In this document: in pieces, positions 17,381 to 26,454 of the stretch | Layout of the letters: each line of letters starts with the position of its first letter | Position numbering within the stretch: the stretch's first letter is position 1 | Origin: an archaeon | Lineage (GTDB): Archaea > Iainarchaeota > Iainarchaeia > Iainarchaeales > Iainarchaeaceae | Direction: 5' to 3' | DNA: 36,498 nt | Assembly (NCBI GenBank): GCA_024653905.1 | Contig: JANLGZ010000036.1 | Span: 1 to 36,498, forward strand | Made by a program: the position numbers and the translations under genes | Notes under the pieces: model-generated | Told to the model about the DNA's origin: nothing | Seen by the model: only the letters and a program-made list of their open reading frames with translations | Databases searched by the model: none

Positions 17381-17661
17381 TATCAAATCACCCCTTCATA
17401 AACAAGAACTGTTAGTTTACAATAATTGCTCATGACCATCTTAAAAATCCTTTTGCTAAACTCCTGTACATAACACTGCAGAAACCTGCAATGAACCATA
17501 CAAGCACTATCAAACCACGCAAAAAATCTGACAGAAATAATACTATCCTCACTCAAACACTGGAAAGTATACATAAAAAATATTTGAATTTCGAATACTA
17601 ATACCGGAAGAAGTTAACTTCCACAACTACTAGATTTTTTAACAACTTACATCTTACTCAC

Positions 17662-18882
17662 TTGTGGGTTGATTTATTGCAGATACAGAATATTTTCGAA
17701 AAAGAATTTGCAAAAGAAACTATTTTTCTTGATAGGAACATGATAACCCCGCATTACACCCCAAAAGTACTTCCTTTCAGGGAAATTTACATTGGAGATA
17801 TTTCAAACCTTGTTTCTAAAACATTAAGAGGCCAAAAAGCAGATAATCTTTTCATTTATGGTAAAACAGGCACGGGTAAAACATCTGTTACTAAGCATGT
17901 GATAGAGCAATTATTGGAATTTGCTTCACAAAAAAACCTCCCTGTTGAGGGAAATTATGTTAACTGCAGAAATCATAACTCAAAATACAGAGCTCTTGTG
18001 AAAATTGTGAAGGAGTTTTATCCCGAAGAAAATTTTCTGGGTTTTTCTGCTGCGTTTGTTTATGAAAAATTGCTTGATTATGCAAGGAAAGGAAAACACC
18101 TTATTCTTGTTCTGGATGAAATTGATAAAGTAAAGGATTTGGACGAACTTGTTTATGGTTTGACAAGATGCAATGATGAACTTGATAAAGGAAGCATTTC
18201 AATAATCGGGATTTCTAATAATTTAATGTTTAAAGACAGATTAGACCCAAGAACAAAAAGCAGTTTGTGCCAGCATGAAATGATTTTCCCGCCTTATAAT
18301 GCACAGGAACTTTCAGAAATACTTGAACAAAGAACAGCACTGGCTTTTAAAGCGAATTCTGTGGAAAGTTCAGCAATTCATCTTGCTGCTGCAATTGCAG
18401 CACAAGAATCAGGAGATGCAAGAACTGCAGTAATGCTTTTGCTTCACGCAGGAGAAATCTCAGACAAAAAAGGAAGCGGAAAAGTAACTGATGTTGAAGT
18501 TAAAAAAGCAAAAAAGCATGTGGAGGAAGAACTTATTTTCAATATGGTTTCTACGCTTCCTGAACAACAGCAATTAGTTTTGTATGCAATCGCTTCTCTT
18601 TCTCTTGAAAAACGACCAATGCACAAAATAACAGGCGCAATAGAAGTTGGAGTTTTATTTTCAGGGGAAATTTATGATGAGTACTGCAGGCTTTCTAAAA
18701 AATATAAAGAAACAACAGTTTCAGCAAGATGGTACAGGCAATATATTTCTGAATTGGAAATGTATGGTTTGATTGTTTCAACTAATTCTGGAAAAGGAAT
18801 TAAAGGCCAGACAAGATTAATCAAGCTTGGTTTTGATGCTGATAAAATTAAAGGTTTGATTGAAAAGGAACTTGCAGGCTAA
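17662..18882 (+). CDS. cdc6: Orc1/Cdc6 replication initiator (start may be TTG 17677)
   Basis: FLDRNMITPHYTPKVLPFREIYIGDIS, Walker A IYGKTGTGKTSVTKHV, Walker B LILVLDEIDKV, winged-helix C-terminus. Confidence 0.94.
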   Translation: MWVDLLQIQNIFEKEFAKETIFLDRNMITPHYTPKVLPFREIYIGDISNLVSKTLRGQKADNLFIYGKTGTGKTSVTKHVIEQLLEFASQKNLPVEGNYVNCRNHNSKYRALVKIVKEFYPEENFLGFSAAFVYEKLLDYARKGKHLILVLDEIDKVKDLDELVYGLTRCNDELDKGSISIIGISNNLMFKDRLDPRTKSSLCQHEMIFPPYNAQELSEILEQRTALAFKANSVESSAIHLAAAIAAQESGDARTAVMLLLHAGEISDKKGSGKVTDVEVKKAKKHVEEELIFNMVSTLPEQQQLVLYAIASLSLEKRPMHKITGAIEVGVLFSGEIYDEYCRLSKKYKETTVSARWYRQYISELEMYGLIVSTNSGKGIKGQTRLIKLGFDADKIKGLIEKELAG

Positions 18883-18916
18883 ACATTAAATACCCAAAAG
18901 AACACTTATTCTAACT

Positions 18917-19429
18917 ATGAAAGGACAAGGCGCTTTAGAATATTTACTTCTCATCGGAGGCGGAGTGCTTATTGCAGTTATAGCAATAACAATAATACTC
19001 ACGCTTGCAGGAACAGGAGATGAACAAGTAAACAACAGTGGCACAGACACCTTTGATGCTATTCAAAATATTGCTGCTGAATCATCAGAACTTACAGGAG
19101 GAAATGTTGGTTCACCTTTAACTCTTATTATTGATGACACCGATAGACCTAATGTATCCGTAACTGTTGGAGGATTAGACATAGTTAAAATGGAAGCCCA
19201 AATAAACCCTGAACTTATATGTTCTAAAGTAACTGGAACGTGGAAATGTAACTTTCCCACTGGACAAGGCTCACTTGAAATTGGAAGAAGTTATACTCTA
19301 ATAGTAAAATGTTGGGTGAATGGAACTGCTCTTGATGGAGATCCAACCAAAATAATAACCAAAGATTTTATAGTTGGAGAACAAACTGAAATCCACACTA
19401 GTATCGGTTCAACAACCAATAGAGGCTAA
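18917..19429 (+). CDS. Pilin-like protein with class III signal peptide
   Basis: MKGQGALEYLLLIGGGVLIAVIAITIILTL, the K-G-QGALEYLL class III signature. Confidence 0.82.
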   Translation: MKGQGALEYLLLIGGGVLIAVIAITIILTLAGTGDEQVNNSGTDTFDAIQNIAAESSELTGGNVGSPLTLIIDDTDRPNVSVTVGGLDIVKMEAQINPELICSKVTGTWKCNFPTGQGSLEIGRSYTLIVKCWVNGTALDGDPTKIITKDFIVGEQTEIHTSIGSTTNRG

Positions 19430-19457
19430 TGCAATAGACACAGCGTGCCAAATTAAA

Positions 19458-22400
19458 CTATTTTTTCATCAAAAGCTGTTGTTTCACACTTATTGCTATT
19501 TTTGGACTCAGGATTTTTTCCAAATCCTTAACATCAATTTTTTTCACATCAGAAATGCTTTTAATTCCAGAATTGAATAATCTTCTTGCCCTAACTCTTC
19601 CTATTCCTCTTAATTCACAGAGCATTACAAGTTCTTCTTTAATTCCGTTTTTGAGGCGCTTTCGCATTTTATTTAAAGGAGAAAAATGTTCCTGCAAACC
19701 AATAATTTTTGCTAATTCTAAGGCAGAGTAAGCAAGCCAGTCAGCATTCTGAAGTTTTGCTCTTAGAATCCCGGGCTGTACTTTAAAAGAATCAACCAAA
19801 TCCTGTTCTTTAACTTCCTCAACCCAATCTTTAAGCAAGAAGCTTGTCCAGAGTTTGGAAAGAATATTATTATCAGTGAACATTTCAACATCTGCATTAA
19901 TTGGAAGAAGTTCTTTATTTTCCTGTAATTGTTCCCAGAGTTCAGCTTCCTTGGAAGCAGGAGAAGAAACTAAAGGAGTAAATTCAGAAGTGTTAGTAAT
20001 CGTGAATAAGTAAGCAAGGTCATTGAATTTGTTCTGCTTTAAGGAAGTTATTATTGAAAATGCAGACATTGGATCAAGGTAAAGTTCAGTGACTCTTTTT
20101 CCCAAAGGAGTAGCATCTATTCTGTTTTCATCAGCATCAACAAAACCCATTTCTTCTAATTCTTTTACAATAGAAATTATTTTTCTGAATAAACTTGAAA
20201 GGTTCCCTGTTTGAGCAGCATAAAAGGTTTGCGAAAAAAACTTTTCAGCAGATTCCAAATCAAAAACAAAACCTGTTGAAATAACAGCCAATAAATGAAA
20301 TCTCAACGCTGTTTCTGAAGCTAATTTTGAATCCATGTTTTCTATTTCGCCATTAATAAAATAATCAAAATAATCATCCTTCTCAAATTCAGTTTTTGCA
20401 AGGAGTATTGCCTGACCTTCAGAATCATATTTGGGTCTGCCACTGTTATGGATAACCAATCCGTTGGCAATAAAATTATGCCCTGTTTCAAGCGTAAAAT
20501 CATAGACATACTCATCCACGAGTATTTTTCTCATGCACTTTATTTGGTCGGGGCACACTTGCCCAACCATGTTTTTATTGGAAACGCCATTAAACTGGGA
20601 TTTGGTCACGCTAACTTCCCATATGTGACTTTGCCTAAATGAATTGGGTTTTTTCCTACAAATCCTTGGAATCCACCCAAGCTTTGAAAACATGAGGCAG
20701 AAGTCGCGTGCGAGACGTTCGCTACTTGTAATCAAAAAGTATGAGTTTCCGGTTTCCCAACCATCACAATCACTGTACTCTTTGACAAATGCCTTTGCCA
20801 TTTCGTCAGGCAGATAAAACAACACCTCAGGCAATTTCAGAATAAAAGCCTTTTTCCCGGAAGGAACGCCCAGATTGGCAAGAAAATCACCTATCGGAAG
20901 AGATTTGAAACCGCAACAATAAGAGCCACGCCTCCATTTTGCTTTGGTTTTCTTGCCAAAAAGCGAATAAACCATTGAAGAATATTCCTCCTGAACACCA
21001 CGATTCTTGTTATAATACCTAATCAGATAAGAGTTGTCTTTTTTATTATAGTAAATCGAGCCATCAGACATTATTTTTGCGATGAACCTGCACAGATTTA
21101 CAGACCATTCAAGAGGGAATTTGTGTGCTTGATGACCAGTTTTGTTCATCAGCAAATCTTCTTTCCTCACAAATTTTTCCGAAGAAACATACTCAATCGG
21201 GGCACTTACTTCCCCCATAACACTAAATGCCACAGGGCAAGACAGGTAATCCGAAACTTTATGTGTTTCACCCACCTCCAAACTTTGGGCTTCACGCCAC
21301 TCATAAGGGTTTGGAAACGGTTTCGAACCATCATAAAACCAGTGCTGCAATTGTCTTGATTTTTCTGGCACCCCAAGCACCATAGCTGCTTTAGTCGGAC
21401 CAAACCCCTGCTCGTTTCTAAGCCTAAAGGATTCTGCGTAAAGTTCTTGGGCATTGGAAAAAGGCGAAATTCTCGGTTTTCCCGCGGCTATTTTGGTAAA
21501 ACAAAGCATGGGGTGTTCAGGAGTAACCCTTATTCTTTTCCCCCCACGGGTCTCTATCTCAATCAATTCTTGTGCCTTCCTTTTCCACAAAGAACGGACA
21601 GAAAAAATTTTTACAGACCCAGTTTCAAGTTCAACTCCAAGTAACTCCAACTTGCCATCTGCCTCTTTTTTCCCGACCTCGTCCGAACCAAAAAAGCGGG
21701 AAAAAATTTCCTCAACCCTTTTTACTCCATTGTTAGTGTATACCACGGTGTCTCCAGAAACACAACGCCCAGCCATTTGCTTCCATTCCGAAACTGGAAT
21801 TCTGTCCATCCCATAACCGGTGTAACGATAAGGGGTTTGTAGAATTACTCTATAAGCAGGAAGATTTACCCCCGCGGCTAAAGTTGGCGTTGAAGCAATA
21901 AATTTCAAATAATTTCTCCTGAACAAATCCTCGACAATTTCTCTTTGTTTCTGAAGCAAACCAGCATTGTGAAAACAACTCCCTTTCTTTATTAGTTCAG
22001 CAATTGTTCTGCACTGAACAGTGGGTTGTTCCAATACACTTAAAACTTTTTCAGCAGAATCATTCAAAACATTTTTTTCCTTTTCTGTGAGGACTTTTTC
22101 GGTGATATTCGCAAGTTTTTTTGCAGTAGCCTCACTGCTTCTTTTTGTGTTAGAAAAAACCAAAGCCTGTTTTCCTTTCTTAAGAGTATCAAGGCAAATA
22201 GAAATAGTTGGATCAGTGCTTAGAGTAACATCCTGAGAAGTTTCACCAAAATCAATTTTATCATCTAAAAAAACCCCTTCCTTTAATTCAACAGGCCTGT
22301 AATCGCTTTCAACTAACTCAGCACCAAGCCATTTGGAAAGATCTTTTGCATTTGGAATAGTTGCACTTAAACCAAGAACCTGAATATTCTTGTTCAGAAA

Positions 22401-22877
22401 ACGGAGCTTTGTAATAAGCATTTCTAAAGTAGCCCCTCTATCAGAACCAATGGAATGAATCTCATCCACCACAAGCAAACCTATTTGGGAGAGCCAATCC
22501 GCACGATGGTTCAGAAGCGAATTTAGTTTTTCATAAGTAGTAAAAATAATGTCTTTTTGTGAAAGATATTTTCCAGCAGAATCAAAATCACCAGTGCTTA
22601 AAACAGTTTTAATTCCGAGTTCGGCTGAATATTTATTTTTAAAATCATTAGAATGCTCAGAAGCCAATGCTCTTAATGGACAGGTGTAAACAACTTTTTT
22701 TCTGTTTTTTAAAATTGAATTTAAAGAAGCTAATTCAGCAACAACTGTTTTGCCTGAAGCTGTGGGAGAACTAACCACAATACTTTTTTCCAAAACACCC
22801 GCATCAATTGCTTTTTTCTGCATTGGATTGAATGAATCAAAACCATTGTGATGTTTTACTAATTCAATTATTTCCAT
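19458..22877 (-). CDS. hel308: Hel308-type DNA helicase interrupted by an in-frame intein
   Basis: SPTASGKTVVAEL, DEIHSIGSDRGATLE, LSATIPN, STPTLAAGVNLPAYRVI, QMAGR[intein]SGRPKYD, C-terminal GIGRVRARRL helix-hairpin-helix. Confidence 0.95.
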   Translation of the reverse strand: MEIIELVKHHNGFDSFNPMQKKAIDAGVLEKSIVVSSPTASGKTVVAELASLNSILKNRKKVVYTCPLRALASEHSNDFKNKYSAELGIKTVLSTGDFDSAGKYLSQKDIIFTTYEKLNSLLNHRADWLSQIGLLVVDEIHSIGSDRGATLEMLITKLRFLNKNIQVLGLSATIPNAKDLSKWLGAELVESDYRPVELKEGVFLDDKIDFGETSQDVTLSTDPTISICLDTLKKGKQALVFSNTKRSSEATAKKLANITEKVLTEKEKNVLNDSAEKVLSVLEQPTVQCRTIAELIKKGSCFHNAGLLQKQREIVEDLFRRNYLKFIASTPTLAAGVNLPAYRVILQTPYRYTGYGMDRIPVSEWKQMAGRCVSGDTVVYTNNGVKRVEEIFSRFFGSDEVGKKEADGKLELLGVELETGSVKIFSVRSLWKRKAQELIEIETRGGKRIRVTPEHPMLCFTKIAAGKPRISPFSNAQELYAESFRLRNEQGFGPTKAAMVLGVPEKSRQLQHWFYDGSKPFPNPYEWREAQSLEVGETHKVSDYLSCPVAFSVMGEVSAPIEYVSSEKFVRKEDLLMNKTGHQAHKFPLEWSVNLCRFIAKIMSDGSIYYNKKDNSYLIRYYNKNRGVQEEYSSMVYSLFGKKTKAKWRRGSYCCGFKSLPIGDFLANLGVPSGKKAFILKLPEVLFYLPDEMAKAFVKEYSDCDGWETGNSYFLITSSERLARDFCLMFSKLGWIPRICRKKPNSFRQSHIWEVSVTKSQFNGVSNKNMVGQVCPDQIKCMRKILVDEYVYDFTLETGHNFIANGLVIHNSGRPKYDSEGQAILLAKTEFEKDDYFDYFINGEIENMDSKLASETALRFHLLAVISTGFVFDLESAEKFFSQTFYAAQTGNLSSLFRKIISIVKELEEMGFVDADENRIDATPLGKRVTELYLDPMSAFSIITSLKQNKFNDLAYLFTITNTSEFTPLVSSPASKEAELWEQLQENKELLPINADVEMFTDNNILSKLWTSFLLKDWVEEVKEQDLVDSFKVQPGILRAKLQNADWLAYSALELAKIIGLQEHFSPLNKMRKRLKNGIKEELVMLCELRGIGRVRARRLFNSGIKSISDVKKIDVKDLEKILSPKIAISVKQQLLMKK
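20445..21764 (-). mobile_element. Intein (440 aa) with LAGLIDADG-type homing endonuclease domain, inserted in Hel308 motif VI
   Basis: N-terminal block CVSGDTVVYTNNGVKRVEEIF; C-terminal VYDFTLETGHNFIANGLVIHN followed by Ser+1; endonuclease motifs LCRFIAKIMSDGSIYY and AFVKEYSDCDGWE; excision restores QMAGR-SGRPKYD. Confidence 0.95.
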
Positions 22878-22929
22878 AAAAAAAATACGAAAAAATACCT
22901 TTTCTCAAAACTAAACCATTTATTTCAAA

Positions 22930-23109
22930 TTATTCTGGGTGAAAGCGAGTCTTTTTTCTTACAACGCAAAAAACATTTTCTTCAAGAATAATTTGCTGAG
23001 ATTTATGCCTGCCGGTTTTTACAATAATTTTTGGTTTTTTTATTTTTCTGGCTTCAGCCACAATTAAATCACCTTTAATTGCATCCCCTACTTCATAAAG
23101 GATTGTCAT
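22930..23109 (-). CDS. Small basic hypothetical protein, 59 aa (absent from ORF track)
   Basis: MTILYEVGDAIKGDLIVAEARKIKKPKIIVKTGRHKSQQIILEENVFCVVRKKTRFHPE; ATGA overlap with the upstream RHH gene stop. Confidence 0.65.
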   Translation of the reverse strand: MTILYEVGDAIKGDLIVAEARKIKKPKIIVKTGRHKSQQIILEENVFCVVRKKTRFHPE

Positions 23110-23447
23110 TCAATAACCTCTACTTTCTTTTCCTTGATTAATTCATCCACAATTTTAACAGTCATCTCCAAATCCAACCTAAGTTCATTTGCAATTTCCT
23201 CATAATACGCTTCATTATTTTTCTTATAATACTCCAAAATTTCCTTTTTAGCAGTACCATAATCAACATCCCTAAGGTATATGACTTCTGTTCCTTCTAA
23301 TTTTTCTCTTACTGCCCCCCGAATGAAATCAGAAACATTCAAAAAAACACCTGCATTAACCATTTGTTTTATTTTTCTATACTCAAGAGGAGTCAATTTT
23401 ACCCCTACTGCTTTTGCTTTTAAAGTTTCCTGCTTTGTTTTGAACAT
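23106..23447 (-). CDS. RHH (CopG-like) regulator with C-terminal helical domain; start revised
   Basis: VGVKLTPLEYRKIKQMVNAGVFLNVSDFIRGAVREKLEG RHH pattern; ATG 23447 lies ~30 bp from TATA ttatatat. Confidence 0.75.
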   Translation of the reverse strand: MFKTKQETLKAKAVGVKLTPLEYRKIKQMVNAGVFLNVSDFIRGAVREKLEGTEVIYLRDVDYGTAKKEILEYYKKNNEAYYEEIANELRLDLEMTVKIVDELIKEKKVEVIE

Positions 23448-23460
23448 ATAAAAATTATAC

Positions 23461-23472
23461 ATGGTTAACCAT
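23461..23472. promoter_or_regulatory. Perfect 12-bp palindrome between TATA and start of the RHH gene; candidate operator
   Basis: ATGGTTAACCAT directly next to TATA-like ATATATAA (minus strand ttatatat). Confidence 0.55.
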
Positions 23473-23478
23473 ATATAA

Positions 23479-23733
23479 CTAAGTTATTTGTGTAACTGCA
23501 ACCAGTTCATCTTTCAAAGCAAGATGTTCATATGCTTTTTGCAGGGCTAAAATTGCTTTTGGAATCTCATTTATATTAAGAGAATTGGTGGATTTCCATT
23601 GCTCTCCTATTTTGTAATTTTTCTGTATTGAAACGCTCTTAAAATGCCTTCCTTCTTTAGCATCATTTTCCCATACAGAAACACTCACGTTCCCTGCCTG
23701 AAATTTTGCAATCGGAGTTTTGTTTTCAACCAT
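23479..23733 (-). CDS. Small conserved hypothetical protein
   Basis: AKFQAGNVSVSVWENDAKEGRHFKSVSIQKNYKIGEQWKSTNSLNINEIPKAILALQKAYEHLALKDE; resembles a recurrent small archaeal family seen from memory, not checked by search. Confidence 0.7.
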   Translation of the reverse strand: MVENKTPIAKFQAGNVSVSVWENDAKEGRHFKSVSIQKNYKIGEQWKSTNSLNINEIPKAILALQKAYEHLALKDELVAVTQIT

Positions 23734-23751
23734 GATTTTACCACCTGCCCA

Positions 23752-23835
23752 CTAATAGGTTCTCCACACTTTCTGCCTTGGATTTTGTGTTGGTTCCCTT
23801 GTTTCTACAAACCTTACTAATCTAAACGCATACAT
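23752..23835 (-). CDS. Possible 27-aa Arg-rich small protein in operon with 23479..23733
   Basis: MYAFRLVRFVETREPTQNPRQKVWRTY; strong SD aggtgattta immediately upstream of ATG. Confidence 0.5.
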   Translation of the reverse strand: MYAFRLVRFVETREPTQNPRQKVWRTY

Positions 23836-23895
23836 TAAATCACCTCTGAAATAAATGAGATCTGAGAGTTTATAAAGAACTGGAAGGGGTGGGTT

Positions 23896-23951
23896 GCCGG
23901 TGCGAATACGGATGAGCGCCGGTGCGAATACGGATGAGCGCCGGTGCGAGA
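23896..23951 (+). repeat. 22-bp tandem repeat, ~2.5 copies, GC-rich
   Basis: (gccggtgcgaatacggatgagc)x2 followed by gccggtgcga. Confidence 0.95.
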
Positions 23952-23963
23952 AATGCGAAATAT

Positions 23964-24827
23964 TCATTTCCTGAACAAATTCTGAACTTCTGCTTCTGAA
24001 AACCCTGGAGGCAAAATACCCTGATCAGCATATAAATAAAGAAGCGTTTTGTAAATCTGGCTAATTGCTGATTGTATAAGAATCATTATCAGGAAACCAA
24101 AAACAAAGAATAATGCGACTGCAACACCAATAAGTGGTTCGATTGCAATTGCAGAAATAATCGCAACAGCCCCAATAATTACCCAGATTAAAAACATTGC
24201 AAAGAAAATTAGGCCTGTGCTGAAACCAATGAACAATGCTTCTTTCCAAGTGGCTTTGAGAGTTTCTCCTGATTTTTTTATTGTATCAATAACTCCTAAA
24301 TTTTGGTAAACAATAACCGGAATAATAAAAAAAGTAAGCAAACCCCATGCAAGACCAATGATTCCTCTTAAAATTCCGAGTAATAAAGGGCCTATTCCTT
24401 TTACTTTTCTTGCGGCACTTTCAATAGCATTCATTATCAGACCCACAAGAGCTGAAAGTACAGCCCACTGTAAAATAACTCCAAATCGCGAGAATGCAAA
24501 ACTAATTGATGAACTCATTGATTCTCCACTGCCTTCAATTCTTGATTTTACGGCATGAACCAGAGCTACATTGAAAAAAATTGCTAAAAAGGATGTTCCG
24601 ATATAATAAGCAAAAAGAACAGCCAAATAAAGAACATTTCCAAACGATTCAGTGTCAGTGTTTACTGATAAAGCACCTGTAATAACGAACGGGGCAAAAA
24701 AACCAACCAAAAGAAGAATAGAAAAGAATGCAGAAAGGAAAGGAAAAATCATTAACTTTTTTTCTTCCATCAACATTGCAAAAGAAACCTTGGTTAATTT
24801 CCAACCAGCTTTAATAGATTCAAACAT
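23964..24827 (-). CDS. DUF6159-like multi-TM membrane protein
   Basis: MFESIKAGWKLTKVSFAMLMEEKKLMIFPFLSAFFSILL... with ~6 hydrophobic segments. Confidence 0.75.
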   Translation of the reverse strand: MFESIKAGWKLTKVSFAMLMEEKKLMIFPFLSAFFSILLLVGFFAPFVITGALSVNTDTESFGNVLYLAVLFAYYIGTSFLAIFFNVALVHAVKSRIEGSGESMSSSISFAFSRFGVILQWAVLSALVGLIMNAIESAARKVKGIGPLLLGILRGIIGLAWGLLTFFIIPVIVYQNLGVIDTIKKSGETLKATWKEALFIGFSTGLIFFAMFLIWVIIGAVAIISAIAIEPLIGVAVALFFVFGFLIMILIQSAISQIYKTLLYLYADQGILPPGFSEAEVQNLFRK

Positions 24828-24894
24828 TAAAGAAATAATATGCCTTTTTTGAATTTAAAGCTAACGGGCAGAAATAACTTTTTAATCCAAGGCA

Positions 24895-24990
24895 AAAAAA
24901 ATGATTTAATAAAAAAAAGCCAATGAAAAAATTAAAAATGATTTAATAAAAAAAAAGTTAATGAAAAAAAGTTAATGAAAAAATATTGCT
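24895..24990 (+). repeat. Very AT-rich imperfect tandem repeat
   Basis: aaaatgatttaataaaaaaaagccaatgaaaaaatt followed by aaaaatgatttaataaaaaaaaagttaatgaaaaaaagttaatgaaaaaat. Confidence 0.8.
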
Positions 24991-25072
24991 TATAAAAAAA
25001 GACAAAGTAAAAATATTGATTGATTTAAGATTAATGAAAAGAATTTGATTTTATTTTTTTTGGATGTTAATT

Positions 25073-25579
25073 TTATTTTTTATACTGCGCCCAATTCGCA
25101 AAAGCCCCTAACTCTCGCGGAGTTGGGTCTGCCTCATGCCCATTTGGAAGAATCTTGATTATCTTTATTCCCCGTTTATTTGACCGCTCGTATTCAAAAA
25201 CCTGTCTTACAAACGTAAAACCATTCAATTTCATTGCACGAAATCGCATATTAAACTCGTTTGCTTCCTCGACAGTAGCGGTCCTTGGTTTGCCTTTCCC
25301 GTTTTTGTCCTGAACCATTACTACTCTCCGCCCTTTATCTACACTGTTTTCAAAGACAGTTGCACCACTAGAAAGAGTCAGTCTATCCCCATTAGAAGCA
25401 CGGGCTTCTCTCGAAGGCGGCAATCCGCTATGATCACGGGGCCTGGAATTAACCTTTGATTCAACTGCAGGCTTAGAACTTGGTTTAGCGAGAGGCAAAG
25501 ATTTGGACTTAACCGCAGGTGCAGGTCTGGGCTTAGGCTTAGGAGGCGATTTTTTTGGCGGTGTTTTTACGTGAACCAT
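25073..25579 (-). CDS. Hypothetical protein with Pro/Lys/Ser-rich disordered N-terminus
   Basis: MVHVKTPPKKSPPKPKPRPAPAVKSKS... then a compact C-terminal region. Confidence 0.7.
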   Translation of the reverse strand: MVHVKTPPKKSPPKPKPRPAPAVKSKSLPLAKPSSKPAVESKVNSRPRDHSGLPPSREARASNGDRLTLSSGATVFENSVDKGRRVVMVQDKNGKGKPRTATVEEANEFNMRFRAMKLNGFTFVRQVFEYERSNKRGIKIIKILPNGHEADPTPRELGAFANWAQYKK

Positions 25580-25587
25580 TTTTCATC

Positions 25588-26226
25588 TTACTCCTTTGCC
25601 CATTTTTTGATTAATTGCAAAGATTTTATTTCTTCCTCGAGTTTGGAAACTTTTTTACTCAAATCATCAATTTTGGAAGTTGAAATTTCACTCCGAAAAT
25701 CCTGCAAAATATCAGCATACTTTCCTACTTTTTTATCATCTTTGTAAACAATACTGTTTTGTACAGTTTCAACAAGATTTTTTCTGTATTCTAAATCATC
25801 AACAAACATTTTCACCATGGGTTTCCATTTCGGGTCAGCAACTAAATGAACAGGTAATGAAACCGAACCTGCATCGCTTTTGTAATCAGGATCTGAAATT
25901 GTTTTTGCAACATGTTTCCAGTACAATGGTTCTGCGAATTTTTTAAATTGATGCCTTTGATGATAGGTTTTTGCTTGTGAAAGTTTTTCTTTCCAAGTAT
26001 TATTTTTTTTAGAATAAACATCCTTCAATTCTTCAAGTTCTTTTATCTGAACATCAATTCTCATAGGGGAAGGATAAGCTAATTTTGGCCAGGGTTTTCC
26101 GGATTTTACCGCACTAATAACCCCGCCTCGAATGAAGTACTTTTCTAAAGCTTGGTAACGCTCATCTTTAGTGACTTCAAAATTTTCATCAAAAGCCCGC
26201 ATAGAGCTTATAATATTGCTTGCCAT
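25588..26226 (-). CDS. Hypothetical protein with C-terminal coiled coil
   Basis: Long ORF, 8-bp gap to the next gene; C-terminal IDDLSKKVSKLEEEIKSLQLIKKW. Confidence 0.7.
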   Translation of the reverse strand: MASNIISSMRAFDENFEVTKDERYQALEKYFIRGGVISAVKSGKPWPKLAYPSPMRIDVQIKELEELKDVYSKKNNTWKEKLSQAKTYHQRHQFKKFAEPLYWKHVAKTISDPDYKSDAGSVSLPVHLVADPKWKPMVKMFVDDLEYRKNLVETVQNSIVYKDDKKVGKYADILQDFRSEISTSKIDDLSKKVSKLEEEIKSLQLIKKWAKE

Positions 26227-26454
26227 AAGAAGAAGAATGATTCAAGGATTAATAAATGTTACAGAAAACAATTGAATTGGTTTTTAGATGGTTTCAGGCC
26301 CGCACACTAACTTTTGAACTAAAAAAACAAAATCAGGTTTTGTGAAAATCATTTATAAATATGTAAAAGTACCATTATAAGCAAAACAACAATTCTATCC
26401 TCTTTCCAATTTGAAACAAAAAACCTTAAATTCTGGTTGAATATCAATAATACT

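Noticed and set aside
17383-17574. 63-aa minus-strand ORF upstream of sepF
   Set aside because: Cys/Phe-rich random-looking translation of the sepF leader with no SD; better treated as leader or origin-type spacer.
21206-21816. Several ORFs overlapping the intein on both strands
   Set aside because: Intein frame is continuous with Hel308 and carries all splice motifs; the others are shadows.
23836-23967. N-terminal extension of the 71-aa ORF through the 22-bp repeats
   Set aside because: TATA and SD lie downstream of it; the translated part is more likely the 27-aa ORF starting at 23835.
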